In this document: positions 8,132 through 16,573 of the stretch, in pieces
Layout: the number at the start of each line of letters is the position of its first letter
How positions within the stretch are numbered: position 1 is the stretch's first letter
Source of the DNA: Achromobacter xylosoxidans
GTDB lineage: Bacteria; Pseudomonadota; Gammaproteobacteria; Burkholderiales; Burkholderiaceae_B
Assembly (NCBI RefSeq): GCF_002192695.1
Contig: NZ_MTLG01000110.1
Location: 1 to 64,000 of the forward strand
DNA: 64,000 nucleotides
Direction: 5' to 3'
The notes under the pieces: generated by a model
Seen by the model: only the letters and a program-made list of their open reading frames with translations
The model's database searches: none
What the model was told of the DNA's origin: nothing
Program-made: the position numbers and the translations under genes

Positions 8132-10572
8132 AACTTGTACCGCAGTTGCGCCAGCACGTTGCGCGGCGCGCCGTAGTACACGGAGTTGTAGTTGCCGATG
8201 CCGGAGTAGTAGGTCTTGTCCAGCACGTTGTTCAGGTTCACCGTCACGCGCAGGTCCTTGCTGAAGTCATAGGCGGCCATCAAGCCGAGCACGCCATAGC
8301 TGTCTTGCGTGAAGCGGCGGTTGGCGCCGTTGACGGACTGCGAGAAATAGGTGCCTCCTTGCCAGTGCACGTTGCCGCCCACCGTCAGGCGGTGCCAGTC
8401 TCCCGGCAGGCGATAGGTGGTGGCAAGCTTGAACAACTGCTCGGGCTGGGTCGTGCTGACGCGTTCGCCGTCCCGGTCGCGTGACCGGCTATAGGTGTAG
8501 CCTGCATGCAATTGCCAGCCTGGCAGCAATTCACCGGATATCTCCAGTTCGATGCCCCGGGTCGTCACGCCGGGCACGGCAATGTAGGCGGTGCCGCCGG
8601 TGGGCGTCATGGCGCCGCTGGGATCCAGTTCGGCGACGTTGTCCTGCTTGAGCTGGAACAGCGCGACGCTGGCGTTCAGCCGGCCGTCCAGGTATTCGCC
8701 CTTGGCGCCCACTTCCACGCTTTTGCCCGTCATGGGATCCAGCTGGCGATTGGAGGCATCGAAGTTGAAGGCCTGCGGCTTGAACACGTCGGTGTAGCTG
8801 GCATAGACGGTGTGATGGGAGTCCACATCGAACGTGACGCCGGCATACGGGATGAATTTGTTCTTCACCTCGGTGCCGTAATTGCCGCGAAAGCCGCTGC
8901 TGAAAACGGAATTCTGTTCCCAACGGTAGTCGGTGAGCCGTCCGCCCAGGATGAGCGCGAACCGGTCGGTGGGGTGCAGGACGGTGGCGCCATAGAGGAT
9001 CTTCTGCGACACCTCGATATCATGGTCCAGCAGGCGCTTGTAGACGGTGGGCTTGAAGCTGTTGTTGTTCCAGTTGAAGGCGTCCTTGATGATCGTGTCG
9101 CTCAGGCCGTCGTCGCGCCGCGAGGTTGAATGCGTGCGCGCGGCGTTGTAGCCGAACACCAGGTCGTGGCGGCGGCCCAGCAACGAGTACATGCCGGAGG
9201 CCTGCAGGTCCACGCTGTTCTCGCGGGAGTCCGTATCGAACAGGCTGGCCTGGCCCAGGCTGTGGCTGATGCTGTGCGTCTTCGCGTCGATGAATGAACT
9301 GCCCATCCCCGCGATCAACTCGTTGGAGGAATAATTCCGATGCCCCGCGGCCAGCTTCAGTTGCCAGTCGTTGTCGAAGGTATGCGTGACGTCGGCGAAA
9401 TAGCGGGTGGTCTCGTGATTGCGCCAAGTCCATTTGTCGGCGGGATTGGTCGAACGCGAGAAGCTCGCTTGCCGGCCGTCCGAGTAGAACGCGGGCAGGT
9501 GGATGTTGGAAGAGGCGTCGTTCTTGTTCTTTTGGTACTCGATACCCAGCGTCGCGGTCGTGCGCGGGGTGATGTCGGCTTCGACAATGCCGTAGAGCAC
9601 GTCTTCGCGGGTCTTTGTGTAGTCGATGAAGCTGGCGCTGTCGTCCACCGCGGCGATCATCCGACCGCGGATCCTGCCGTTCTCGGCCAGCGATCCGCTC
9701 AGGTCCAGTTCGCCCCGATATTGGTCCCAGGAGCCGGCGCCGGCGGTGACGCTGCCCTGGAATTCGCGGGTGGGCCGCTTGCGGATCAGGTTGATGACGC
9801 CCGAAGGATAGCCGGCGCCATTGACCAGGCCCGTGGCGCCCTTGAGGATCTCGACGCGGTCGTAGATGACCGAGCTGCTGATGCTGTAGTTGTCGCGCAC
9901 GTTGCCGCCGTCGCTGGACAGGCTGGGCAGGCCGTCGAACTGGAAATTCTGCAGCTGGAAGCCGCGGGAATAAAAGGCGTAGCCTTCGGAGTTGCTGCGG
10001 CTGACGACCACGCCAGGCGCCTGCTCCAGCGCGCCGGCAACGGTGACGATGCCCTGGTCCTCCATCTGCTGGCGCGTGATGACCGTCACGGACTGCGGCG
10101 TTTCGCGCAAGGACAGGCGCATGCGCGTGGCGGAGTTGGATTCCGGCACGGTGTAGGAACCCGTGCCTTCGCTGGGCGGGATGATGCTGCTGGCGGTGAC
10201 CATTACCGGTTCCAGCGATGTCACGGCGCCGGCCGAGGGTTGCAGGCGCACGCTCAGCACTCCTGCCGGGGTGACGACGAGTTCCAGGCCGGTGCCTGCC
10301 AGGGCCTGCCGCGCCGCGGCTTCGGCGCTCAGCGCGCCGCGCACCGGCGCGGCTTGCCTGCCCGCGACGAGTTCCGCATTGGCCGAGATGGTGCGGCCGC
10401 TATGCAGCGAAATCCGGCTCAGCGTGTCCGCCAAGGGGGCAGCGGGCAGGTCATAGGACTGCGCGGCCTGGTGCGTGGGGGCGGTGTCCTGTGCAAGCAC
10501 GGAGGGCGTCAGCGCGCAGGCGCTGAGGGCGCCGGCGACAAGCGCCGCGCTGCGGCTCAAGGGGAAATTCAT
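8128..10572 (-). CDS. TonB-dependent siderophore receptor with N-terminal signalling domain
   Basis: 814-residue outer-membrane receptor. Signal peptide (about 1-27), then an STN/secretin-like signalling domain (about 40-112, QSYDLPAAPLADTLSRIS), a TonB-box-like segment near EPVMVTAS, a plug domain (about 150-270) and a 22-strand barrel ending in an aromatic residue (QLRYKF). The signalling domain is the hallmark of receptors that switch on their own operon through a FecR/FecI pair, and such a pair lies immediately upstream. The ligand is probably a ferri-siderophore; no biosynthesis genes are in the window, so a xenosiderophore is likely. Confidence 0.92.
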   Translation of the reverse strand: MNFPLSRSAALVAGALSACALTPSVLAQDTAPTHQAAQSYDLPAAPLADTLSRISLHSGRTISANAELVAGRQAAPVRGALSAEAAARQALAGTGLELVVTPAGVLSVRLQPSAGAVTSLEPVMVTASSIIPPSEGTGSYTVPESNSATRMRLSLRETPQSVTVITRQQMEDQGIVTVAGALEQAPGVVVSRSNSEGYAFYSRGFQLQNFQFDGLPSLSSDGGNVRDNYSISSSVIYDRVEILKGATGLVNGAGYPSGVINLIRKRPTREFQGSVTAGAGSWDQYRGELDLSGSLAENGRIRGRMIAAVDDSASFIDYTKTREDVLYGIVEADITPRTTATLGIEYQKNKNDASSNIHLPAFYSDGRQASFSRSTNPADKWTWRNHETTRYFADVTHTFDNDWQLKLAAGHRNYSSNELIAGMGSSFIDAKTHSISHSLGQASLFDTDSRENSVDLQASGMYSLLGRRHDLVFGYNAARTHSTSRRDDGLSDTIIKDAFNWNNNSFKPTVYKRLLDHDIEVSQKILYGATVLHPTDRFALILGGRLTDYRWEQNSVFSSGFRGNYGTEVKNKFIPYAGVTFDVDSHHTVYASYTDVFKPQAFNFDASNRQLDPMTGKSVEVGAKGEYLDGRLNASVALFQLKQDNVAELDPSGAMTPTGGTAYIAVPGVTTRGIELEISGELLPGWQLHAGYTYSRSRDRDGERVSTTQPEQLFKLATTYRLPGDWHRLTVGGNVHWQGGTYFSQSVNGANRRFTQDSYGVLGLMAAYDFSKDLRVTVNLNNVLDKTYYSGIGNYNSVYYGAPRNVLAQLRYKF

Positions 10573-10679
10573 GATTCAAGATGTCCGGCAAAAATGGGGG
10601 GTTTCGGTTGCGTCACAGGTAATGACGGATGCCCGATCCCAATCCCCTCATCGCCGCGGGGGGTATGCGCTTTTTTTTG

Positions 10680-11657
10680 TTATGCGGCGTCCACCAGCGT
10701 CAGCCACGGACCGTAGCGGCGGACCTGTATCGGCAGGGTTTCGCCCAGGGCCAGCAGGGTCTGGCGCGGGTCGTCCAGCGGAAACACGCCAAATACGCGC
10801 AGTGCCGCGGCTTCTGGCGACAGGCGGATCACGCCGGGTTGATAGGCGCGCAACTGCTCTATGACTTCGGCCAGGCGGGCATCGCGCACGCTGAGGATGC
10901 CGCTGCGCCAGCTGGCTTGCGCGGCATCGTCCCGTTGCCACGCGCGGTTGCGGTCGAAGGCCGCCGTGCCGGCTTGCGGCAGGGCCAGGGGGTTGCCGTG
11001 GTCGGGCTGCAGGACCAGCGCGCTTTCCAGGGCGCTGGCCATGGCGTAGGCGTCGAACTGGATCACAGCCAGATGCGATTCGCCGCCGGTCACGGCGCCA
11101 TAGCGCGTTTGCACCACGAAGGGCCGGCTGTCGGAGCGGGTCTCGGCGTAGAGTCCCCCTTGGCGCAGCACGACCGTGCGCCGCATGCCGTCATAGTGCA
11201 CATCGGCGGCCGAACGCGCGTTCAGCGTCAGCATGGTGCCGTCTTCCAGCGTGTAGGTCCGGCGTTCGCCCGTGTGAGTGGAGTAGGTTGCGGACAGTCC
11301 GGCAAGCGGAATGTAGCGGTCGGCCATCAAGGCGCCGGCCGACACGCCGGAAAACAGCATCGCCAGCTTCAGCACGCGGCGCCGGTCCAGGCCGCTGCCT
11401 TGCAGCAGGGCGGCGCGCGCCGCGCGGGCGGGTCCGGGAGCCGCTTCGGCCGCGCCGCGCAATTGGGCCAGCGGCTGGCGCATGATGCCGTCCACCTCGG
11501 CCCAGGCGCGCGCATGCTCCGGATGGCTGGCGAGCCAGCGCTCGAAGCGCTGGTGGTCTTGGTCGGTGGCCTGGCCGGATGTCAGCAGCACGATCCAGTC
11601 GACCGCGCGTTCCATCAGCGCGTCGCGGGCGGCGCCGGCCATGGAGGCGCCGCTCAT
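10680..11657 (-). CDS. FecR-family anti-sigma/signal transducer
   Basis: 325 residues. The N-terminal cytoplasmic part carries the DUF4880-like tryptophan-containing region (AVDWIVLLTSG...RFERWLASHPEHARAW). A single membrane segment follows near residues 100-120, then the periplasmic FecR domain (HTGERRTYTLEDGTMLTLNARS). It should contact the receptor signalling domain outside and the sigma factor inside. The start at 11657 overlaps the sigma-factor stop in an ATGA arrangement; longer upstream frames simply read through the sigma gene. Confidence 0.9.
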   Translation of the reverse strand: MSGASMAGAARDALMERAVDWIVLLTSGQATDQDHQRFERWLASHPEHARAWAEVDGIMRQPLAQLRGAAEAAPGPARAARAALLQGSGLDRRRVLKLAMLFSGVSAGALMADRYIPLAGLSATYSTHTGERRTYTLEDGTMLTLNARSAADVHYDGMRRTVVLRQGGLYAETRSDSRPFVVQTRYGAVTGGESHLAVIQFDAYAMASALESALVLQPDHGNPLALPQAGTAAFDRNRAWQRDDAAQASWRSGILSVRDARLAEVIEQLRAYQPGVIRLSPEAAALRVFGVFPLDDPRQTLLALGETLPIQVRRYGPWLTLVDAA

Positions 11658-12166
11658 GCCGCGTCGCGTGCGCGGCGCGACGCAATGCAATGCAGGAAGG
11701 CGCGCTTCACATGGCGTTCCACGGTCGCCAGCGACAGGCCCAGGGTTTGCGCAATGGCGGGATGGGTCATGCCGTCCAGCCGGTTCAGCAGGAAGGCGTG
11801 CTTGACCGGCACGGGCAGGCCATCCAGCAGATGGTCGATTTCCATGACCGCCTGCTTCAGCATGATCAGGGTTTCGGGCGACGCGGCGACCGGTTCCGGC
11901 TCCAGCGCAAGCGCTTGCAGATAACGCGCCTCGACATCGCGCGCGCGCCACAGGTCGATGGTCAGCCGGCGCGCCAGGGTCAGCAGGTAGGCGCGCGGTT
12001 CGGACAGGGGGGCGGCGGCGGGAGAGGTGAGGACGCGGACAAACGTGTCCTGCGTGAGGTCGGCGGCGTCGGCGCGGTTGCTGACGCGCCGGTTCAGCCA
12101 GCCGAGCAGCCAGTCGTGGTGATCCGCGTAAAGCCGGTGGACGTTCGTGTACGCGGGGGAATCCAT
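11654..12166 (-). CDS. FecI-like ECF sigma factor
   Basis: 170 residues with sigma region 2 (LTQDTFVRVL, AYLLTLARRLTIDLWRARD) and region 4 (HAFLLNRLDGMTHPAIAQTLGLS, the helix-turn-helix). It is expected to direct transcription of the receptor gene when FecR relays a ligand signal. ATG 12166 begins the conserved part; a GTG at 12205 would add 13 residues and its codons overlap the Fur-like element, so I prefer the shorter form. There is no strong Shine-Dalgarno for either. Confidence 0.9.
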   Translation of the reverse strand: MDSPAYTNVHRLYADHHDWLLGWLNRRVSNRADAADLTQDTFVRVLTSPAAAPLSEPRAYLLTLARRLTIDLWRARDVEARYLQALALEPEPVAASPETLIMLKQAVMEIDHLLDGLPVPVKHAFLLNRLDGMTHPAIAQTLGLSLATVERHVKRAFLHCIASRRARDAA

Positions 12167-12190
12167 GGATGGCGGGACAGCGATGGGTGT

Positions 12191-12213
12191 TAATAAGAAT
12201 AACACTCATTTAT
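12191..12213 (-). promoter_or_regulatory. Fur-box-like AT-rich element upstream of the sigma gene
   Basis: A sharp AT-rich block (minus-strand core AAATGAGTGTTATTCTTATT) sits 25 bases before the sigma-factor ATG in GC-rich DNA. One half resembles the AATGA part and the other the TTATT part of the Fur consensus, but the match is imperfect. Iron repression of FecI-type genes by Fur is well known, so location is the main support. Confidence 0.4.
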
Positions 12214-12241
12214 AACGTGAATCGCCGGCCAGGACAACGGG

Positions 12242-13651
12242 CTAGCCCGCGAGCAGCTTGCCCAGCGTCGCCATGCCTTGCTCCATCTCCGGGTTCCAGG
12301 GATGTCCGCCGTTCAGGCGCAGGAAGTTGCCGAAGCCGCCGGAGGCCGAGAACAGCGGGCCCGGCGCGATGCTGATGCCGTGGTCGAGCGCGGCGCGGTG
12401 GACCTTGAGCGTGTCGATGTGCGCAGGCAGCTCCACCCACACGAAGTAGCCGCCCAGTGGCCGCGTGGCGCGCGTGCCCTTGGGGAAGTAGCGGGCGATG
12501 GCCTGCAGCAGCTCGCCTTGCTGCGAGGCCAGGGCCTGGCGGAACTGGCGCAGGTGGCGGTCGAAGCCGCCTTTTTCCAGATAGGCGGCGATGGCGGCCT
12601 GGGTGGGCGCGGCGGTCGCCAGGCTGGTGGTGAGCTTGTTGCGCATGATGCGCCGCGTGTAGCGGCCGGCGGCCACCCAGCCCACGCGATAGCCCGGCGC
12701 CAGCGTCTTGGAGAACGACGAGCAGTGCATCACGATGCCGTCGCGGTCGAAGGCTTTGGCCGGGCGCGGCCGCTGCTCGCCGAAATACAGCTCGCCGTAG
12801 ACGTCGTCCTCGATCAGGGCCACGTCGTGGCTGGCCAAGAGCCGCACCAGCGCTTCTTTCTTGTCGTCGGGCATCAGGCTGCCCAGCGGATTCTGGAAGG
12901 TGGTCATGAGCCAGCAGGCTTTGGGACGGTGGCGCAGGATGGCCTGTTCCAGCGCTTGCAGGTCCATGCCTGCGCGCGGATGCGTGGCGACTTCGATGGC
13001 GTGCAGGTGATTGCGCTCCAGCGATTGCAGCGCGGCGTAGAAGGTGGGGGACTCCACGATGACCGCGTCGCCGGGATTGGTGACCGCCGCCAGGCTCAGG
13101 TTCAGGGCGTCCAGCGCGCCGTTGGTGATGATGATGTCGTCCACCGGCACGGACATGCCGTCGGCCAGGTAGCGCAGCGCGATGGCGCGGCGCAGCGCGG
13201 CATCGCCCGGGCTGAGGTCGTCGATGGAACCCCAGGGATCCAGGCGCTGCACCGTGGCCGCCATGAACTTCGCCAAGCGTCCGTAGGGCAGCAGCGAGGG
13301 GCTGGGAAAGGCCGAGCCGAAGGGCAGCATGTCGCGGCGCAAGGTGGCGTTGAGCACTTGCAGCACGTTGTCGCTGACGTCCACCGGATGGCGTCCGGCG
13401 CTGGCGCTGGACAGGCCGTCCAGCTCCGGCAGCGTGGCATGCGGCGCGCGCAGCACGTAGTAGCCGGAGCGGTCGCGCGCGCGGATCAGGCCGCGCGCCT
13501 CCAGCAGGTAATAGGCCTTGAACACCGTCGACGGGCTGACCCCGCGGCTGGCGCTGGTCTGCCGCACCGAGGGCAGGCGGTCGCCCGCCTGCAGCAGGCC
13601 CGATCGGATCGAGGCGGTGATTTCTTCTGTCAGCCGTTCATAGCGCTTCAT
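12242..13651 (-). CDS. MocR-type regulator: GntR helix-turn-helix fused to a class I aminotransferase domain
   Basis: 469 residues. Residues 1-70 are a GntR winged helix (LQAGDRLPSVRQTSASRGVSPST). Residues about 90-465 are a fold-type I PLP domain with the Schiff-base lysine in SSFSKTLAPGYRVGWV and the DDVYGELYF and TTFQNPLGSLM motifs of the family. MocR proteins use the bound PLP or an amino compound as effector; PdxR and GabR are known examples. It lies 27 bases downstream of the cydAB-DUF2474 genes on the same strand, so it may be read from the same mRNA and act on the cyd promoter. That target is an inference; a vitamin B6 or amine function elsewhere is equally possible. Confidence 0.88.
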   Translation of the reverse strand: MKRYERLTEEITASIRSGLLQAGDRLPSVRQTSASRGVSPSTVFKAYYLLEARGLIRARDRSGYYVLRAPHATLPELDGLSSASAGRHPVDVSDNVLQVLNATLRRDMLPFGSAFPSPSLLPYGRLAKFMAATVQRLDPWGSIDDLSPGDAALRRAIALRYLADGMSVPVDDIIITNGALDALNLSLAAVTNPGDAVIVESPTFYAALQSLERNHLHAIEVATHPRAGMDLQALEQAILRHRPKACWLMTTFQNPLGSLMPDDKKEALVRLLASHDVALIEDDVYGELYFGEQRPRPAKAFDRDGIVMHCSSFSKTLAPGYRVGWVAAGRYTRRIMRNKLTTSLATAAPTQAAIAAYLEKGGFDRHLRQFRQALASQQGELLQAIARYFPKGTRATRPLGGYFVWVELPAHIDTLKVHRAALDHGISIAPGPLFSASGGFGNFLRLNGGHPWNPEMEQGMATLGKLLAG

Positions 13652-13678
13652 GGGGCGGGTCCGTTTGCGTGGGTCGTA

Positions 13679-13822
13679 TCAGGTAGACATGCCGATCGAT
13701 TTCATCACCAGGCGCAGCGCATAGGCCGCCACGCCCAGCGCCGCGACGCTGCATGCCCAGATCATCGCCAGCCAGAGCAGGCGGCTGCGCCACGAGGGCA
13801 GGGAGGGTTGGGATCCGTTCAT
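13679..13822 (-). CDS. DUF2474-family small membrane protein accompanying cytochrome bd
   Basis: 47 residues with one transmembrane helix (LLWLAMIWACSVAALGVAAY) flanked by arginines. Its ATG overlaps the cydB stop by one base (TGATG), so translation is coupled. Small single-helix proteins such as CydX and the DUF2474 family sit behind cydB in many proteobacteria and stabilise the oxidase; the sequence fits DUF2474 rather than enterobacterial CydX. Its assignment rests on position, size and the WxxxIWxxSVxxLG pattern. Confidence 0.8.
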   Translation of the reverse strand: MNGSQPSLPSWRSRLLWLAMIWACSVAALGVAAYALRLVMKSIGMST

Positions 13823-14829
13823 CAGTGGAACTCCTCGCCAAGGCGCACCTTGCCCCGGAACACGTAGTACGACCAGGCGGTGTACATGAGAATAATCGGA
13901 ATGATCGCCAGCGCTCCCACCAGCGCGAAGCCCAGGCTTTGCGGCGGGGCGGACGCGGTCCAGATGGACACGTCCGGCGGGATGATGGCGGGCCAGATGC
14001 TGATGCCCAGGCCGCTGTAGCCCAGGAACAGCAGCGCCAGCGACAGCACGAAGGGGCCGGCGTTCGGCATGCCCTTGACGCGGCGGATGAGATCGAAGCC
14101 GGCCACGGCGACCAGCAGCGGCACCGGCAGGAACCAGAACATATTGGGCAGGCTGAACCAGCGCTGTGCGATCTGCGGCTGCGCCAAGGGCGTCCAGAGG
14201 CTGAGCGCCGCGATCACGGCCAGCAGCAGCAGCGTGAGCGTACGGGCGATGTCGCACATGTGGCGGTGCAGGCGGCCCTCGGTCTTCATGATGAGCCAGG
14301 TGCAGCCCAGCAGCGCGTAGGCCACCACCAGCCCCACGCCGGTGAACAGCGAAAAGGGGCTGATCCATTCCCAGGCGCCGCCTTGATAGGCGCGGTCCAC
14401 CACCGGGATGCCTTCGATGTAGGCGCCCAGCGTCACGCCCTGGAAGAAGGTGGCGCACACGGAACCGAGCACAAAGGCGCGGTCCCACAGCGGGCGGTGA
14501 TGCTCGTCGGCCTTGAAGCGGAATTCGAACGCCACGCCGCGGAAGATCAGGCCCAGCAGCATGAATACCAGCGGCAGGTGCAGCGCGCTCAGGATCACCG
14601 AGTAAGCCAGCGGGAACGCGGCCATCAGGCCGGCGCCGCCCAGCACCAGCCAGGTCTCGTTGCCGTCCCACACGGGCGCCACGGTGTTGACCATGACGTC
14701 GCGTTCCTCGCGGTCGTTAATCAGCGGAAAGAGGATGCCGATGCCCAGATCGAAGCCATCCATGATTACGTACATCATCACGCCAAACAGGATGATGACG
14801 GCCCATACCAGTGCTAGATCGATGCCCAT
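13822..14829 (-). CDS. cydB: Cytochrome bd ubiquinol oxidase subunit II
   Basis: 335-residue integral membrane subunit of the bd-type terminal oxidase. It has about eight to nine hydrophobic helices and opens with DLALVWAVIILFGVMMYVIMDGFDLGIGIL, with the WDGNETWLV signature near residue 55. It lies 4 bases after cydA. With the short-Q-loop cydA, it is of the cyanide-insensitive (CIO) type common in Burkholderiales and Pseudomonas. Confidence 0.95.
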   Translation of the reverse strand: MGIDLALVWAVIILFGVMMYVIMDGFDLGIGILFPLINDREERDVMVNTVAPVWDGNETWLVLGGAGLMAAFPLAYSVILSALHLPLVFMLLGLIFRGVAFEFRFKADEHHRPLWDRAFVLGSVCATFFQGVTLGAYIEGIPVVDRAYQGGAWEWISPFSLFTGVGLVVAYALLGCTWLIMKTEGRLHRHMCDIARTLTLLLLAVIAALSLWTPLAQPQIAQRWFSLPNMFWFLPVPLLVAVAGFDLIRRVKGMPNAGPFVLSLALLFLGYSGLGISIWPAIIPPDVSIWTASAPPQSLGFALVGALAIIPIILMYTAWSYYVFRGKVRLGEEFH

Positions 14830-14833
14830 GGCC

Positions 14834-16270
14834 TCAGACTCCCGAATGCTTGCGTTGCGCGGGCTCGATGCCCGCCAGGGTGGAGGCGGCCGACAACGGC
14901 CGCGACGGCTGGCGCGGTTCGCCCGGGCCGCCCGACAGGGGCGCGTGGCCGGGGGCGGGGCTGGGACCCATGCGGATCAGGCGCAGCATGTACGAGACGC
15001 CGGCGCCGAACACCAGCAGGTACACCACCACGAACAGCGCTAGCGTCAGCGTCAGTTCGCCCAAGCCGTGCGGCGTGGCGGCGTCGGCCGTGCGCATGAC
15101 GCCGTACACCACCCAGGGCTGGCGGCCGATTTCCGTCACGTACCAGCCGGCCAGGATGGCGATCAGCCCGGACGGTCCCATCCACAACGCGAAGCGGTGC
15201 AGCCAGCGCGATTCGTATAGCCGGCCGCGCCAGCGCGACCAGGCGGCCCAGAGGGCCAGGGCGATCATCAGCATGCCCAGGCCCGCCATCACGCGGAACG
15301 ACCAGAACACGGCCGTGGCGTTGGGCCGGTCTTCGGGCGGATAGGACTTCAGGCCCGGGAACTGGCCGTCCCAGCTGTGCGTGAGGATCAGGCTGCCCAG
15401 GCGTGGGATATTGACCGCGTAGCGCGTTTCCTCGCGTTCCATGTCGGGGATGCCGAACAGCGTCAGCGGCACGCCGGCGCCGGGTTCATTTTCCCAATGG
15501 CCTTCGATGGCCGCAATCTTGGCGGGCTGGTGCTTCAGCGTGTTCAGGCCGTGGAAGTCGCCCACCACGGCTTGCAGCGGGGCCACCAGCAGCAGCATGC
15601 CCATGGCCATCGCGAACATCTTCTTCACGGCGGGGCTGCGGTCGCCGCGCAGCATGTGCCAGGCGCCGGAAGCGCCCACCATCAGCGCGGTCGCCAGGAA
15701 GGCGGCGATGCCCATGTGCGCCAGGCGGTAGGGGAAGGACGGATTGAAGATCACGGCCAGCCAGTCCGTGGGCACCACGCGCCCGTCCAGGATTTCGTAG
15801 CCGGCGGGCGTCTGCATCCAGCTGTTGGAGGCCAGGATCCAGGTGGCCGACACCAGCGTGCCCAGCGCCACCATGACAGTCGAAAAGAAGTGCAGGCCCG
15901 GCCCGACCCGCGACCAGCCGAACAGCATCACGCCCAGGAAGCCGGCCTCCAGGAAGAAGGCGGTCAGCACTTCATAGGCCAGCAGCGGTCCGGTCACGCT
16001 GCCGGCAAAGTCAGAGAAGAAGCTCCAGTTAGTGCCGAACTGATAGGCCATCACCAGGCCGGACACCACGCCCATGCCGAAGTTGACGGCGAAGATCTTG
16101 GTCCAGAAATGGTAGAGGTCGCGGTAGACGGTGTTGCGCGTGCGCAGCCACAGGCCTTCGAGCACGGCGAGATAGCTGGCCAGGCCGATGGTGATGGCGG
16201 GGAAGATGATGTGAAACGAGATGGTGAAGCCGAACTGTATTCGGGCAAGCAATAGCGCGTCGCTATCCAT
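14834..16270 (-). CDS. cydA: Cytochrome bd ubiquinol oxidase subunit I
   Basis: 478-residue quinol-oxidising, heme-carrying subunit in the inner membrane. It has the N-terminal RIQFGFTISFHIIFPAITIG helix with the heme-ligand histidine, GMGVVSGLVMAYQFGTNW, and GWYVTEIGRQPW near residue 390. Its length and the short segment between helices 6 and 7 match the short-Q-loop (CIO) group. ATG 16270 has an AGGA about 10 bases upstream; the longer frame to 16315 adds an unconserved leader. It catalyses oxygen reduction with high affinity and would serve as terminal acceptor under low oxygen. Confidence 0.95.
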   Translation of the reverse strand: MDSDALLLARIQFGFTISFHIIFPAITIGLASYLAVLEGLWLRTRNTVYRDLYHFWTKIFAVNFGMGVVSGLVMAYQFGTNWSFFSDFAGSVTGPLLAYEVLTAFFLEAGFLGVMLFGWSRVGPGLHFFSTVMVALGTLVSATWILASNSWMQTPAGYEILDGRVVPTDWLAVIFNPSFPYRLAHMGIAAFLATALMVGASGAWHMLRGDRSPAVKKMFAMAMGMLLLVAPLQAVVGDFHGLNTLKHQPAKIAAIEGHWENEPGAGVPLTLFGIPDMEREETRYAVNIPRLGSLILTHSWDGQFPGLKSYPPEDRPNATAVFWSFRVMAGLGMLMIALALWAAWSRWRGRLYESRWLHRFALWMGPSGLIAILAGWYVTEIGRQPWVVYGVMRTADAATPHGLGELTLTLALFVVVYLLVFGAGVSYMLRLIRMGPSPAPGHAPLSGGPGEPRQPSRPLSAASTLAGIEPAQRKHSGV

Positions 16271-16368
16271 GGCGGTATTCCTGACTTCTTCGCCAGCGCG
16301 CCTCAACCGCCACAAGACGGCGTGCGCTGACGGGTGTTTGACCTACACCGTGAAGTTAGAGCCGCAGC

Positions 16369-16388
16369 CTGAATCAGTACAGATTCAG
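16369..16388. promoter_or_regulatory. Perfect inverted repeat upstream of cydA (candidate operator)
   Basis: CTGAATC and GATTCAG flank six bases (AGTACA), about 100 bases before the cydA ATG. Size and symmetry suit a dimeric regulator of the GntR/MocR or LysR kind. The adjacent MocR gene makes that protein the first candidate. Confidence 0.45.
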
Positions 16389-16458
16389 AACAAGAAGAAA
16401 AAAGCGGATCAGTTTTGGTGAATTACCAGGACGGAATCGACTTTTCATAGGGAAACTA

Positions 16459-16511
16459 TCTGTGCTGCAACTCCTGGTCAGATCGTGGAGTTACAAAAAA
16501 AGCAGCACAGA
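16459..16511. repeat. Long imperfect hairpin with poly-A/T side bulge
   Basis: A perfect 10-bp outer stem (TCTGTGCTGC with GCAGCACAGA) encloses a 6-bp inner stem (AACTCC with GGAGTT) and a 12-base loop. One strand carries a nine-base bulge, ACAAAAAAA on plus and T-rich on minus. It follows the terminator of the minus-strand hydrolase gene. Confidence 0.6.
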
Positions 16512-16514
16512 AAA

Positions 16515-16559
16515 GGCGGCTGCGTCCCCTGATATGCTCGTTTGGAGACGCAGGCCGCC
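16515..16559 (-). terminator. Intrinsic terminator of the alpha/beta hydrolase gene
   Basis: GGCGGCTGCGTC pairs with GACGCAGGCCGCC (one bulged G). Read on the minus strand the stem is followed by TTTTC and, a few bases on, a T7 run. It starts 15 bases after the hydrolase stop. Confidence 0.7.
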
Positions 16560-16573
16560 GGGCGCCGCCGTGG

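Larger units (their letters stand above)
16271..16573. other. Gap between cydA and the hydrolase gene: cydA promoter region plus terminator structures
   Basis: No gene is supported here. The left part must hold the cydA promoter and contains a perfect dyad (16369-16388). The right part holds two adjacent hairpins (16459-16511 and 16515-16559) downstream of the minus-strand hydrolase gene. I find no TTGAT-N4-ATCAA box in this gap, although bd oxidases are often FNR/ANR targets. Confidence 0.6.

Noticed and set aside
16321..16345. Possible FNR/ANR box before cydA (TTTGACCTACACCGTGAA region)
   Set aside because: Only the left half resembles TTGAT; the right half does not match ATCAA.
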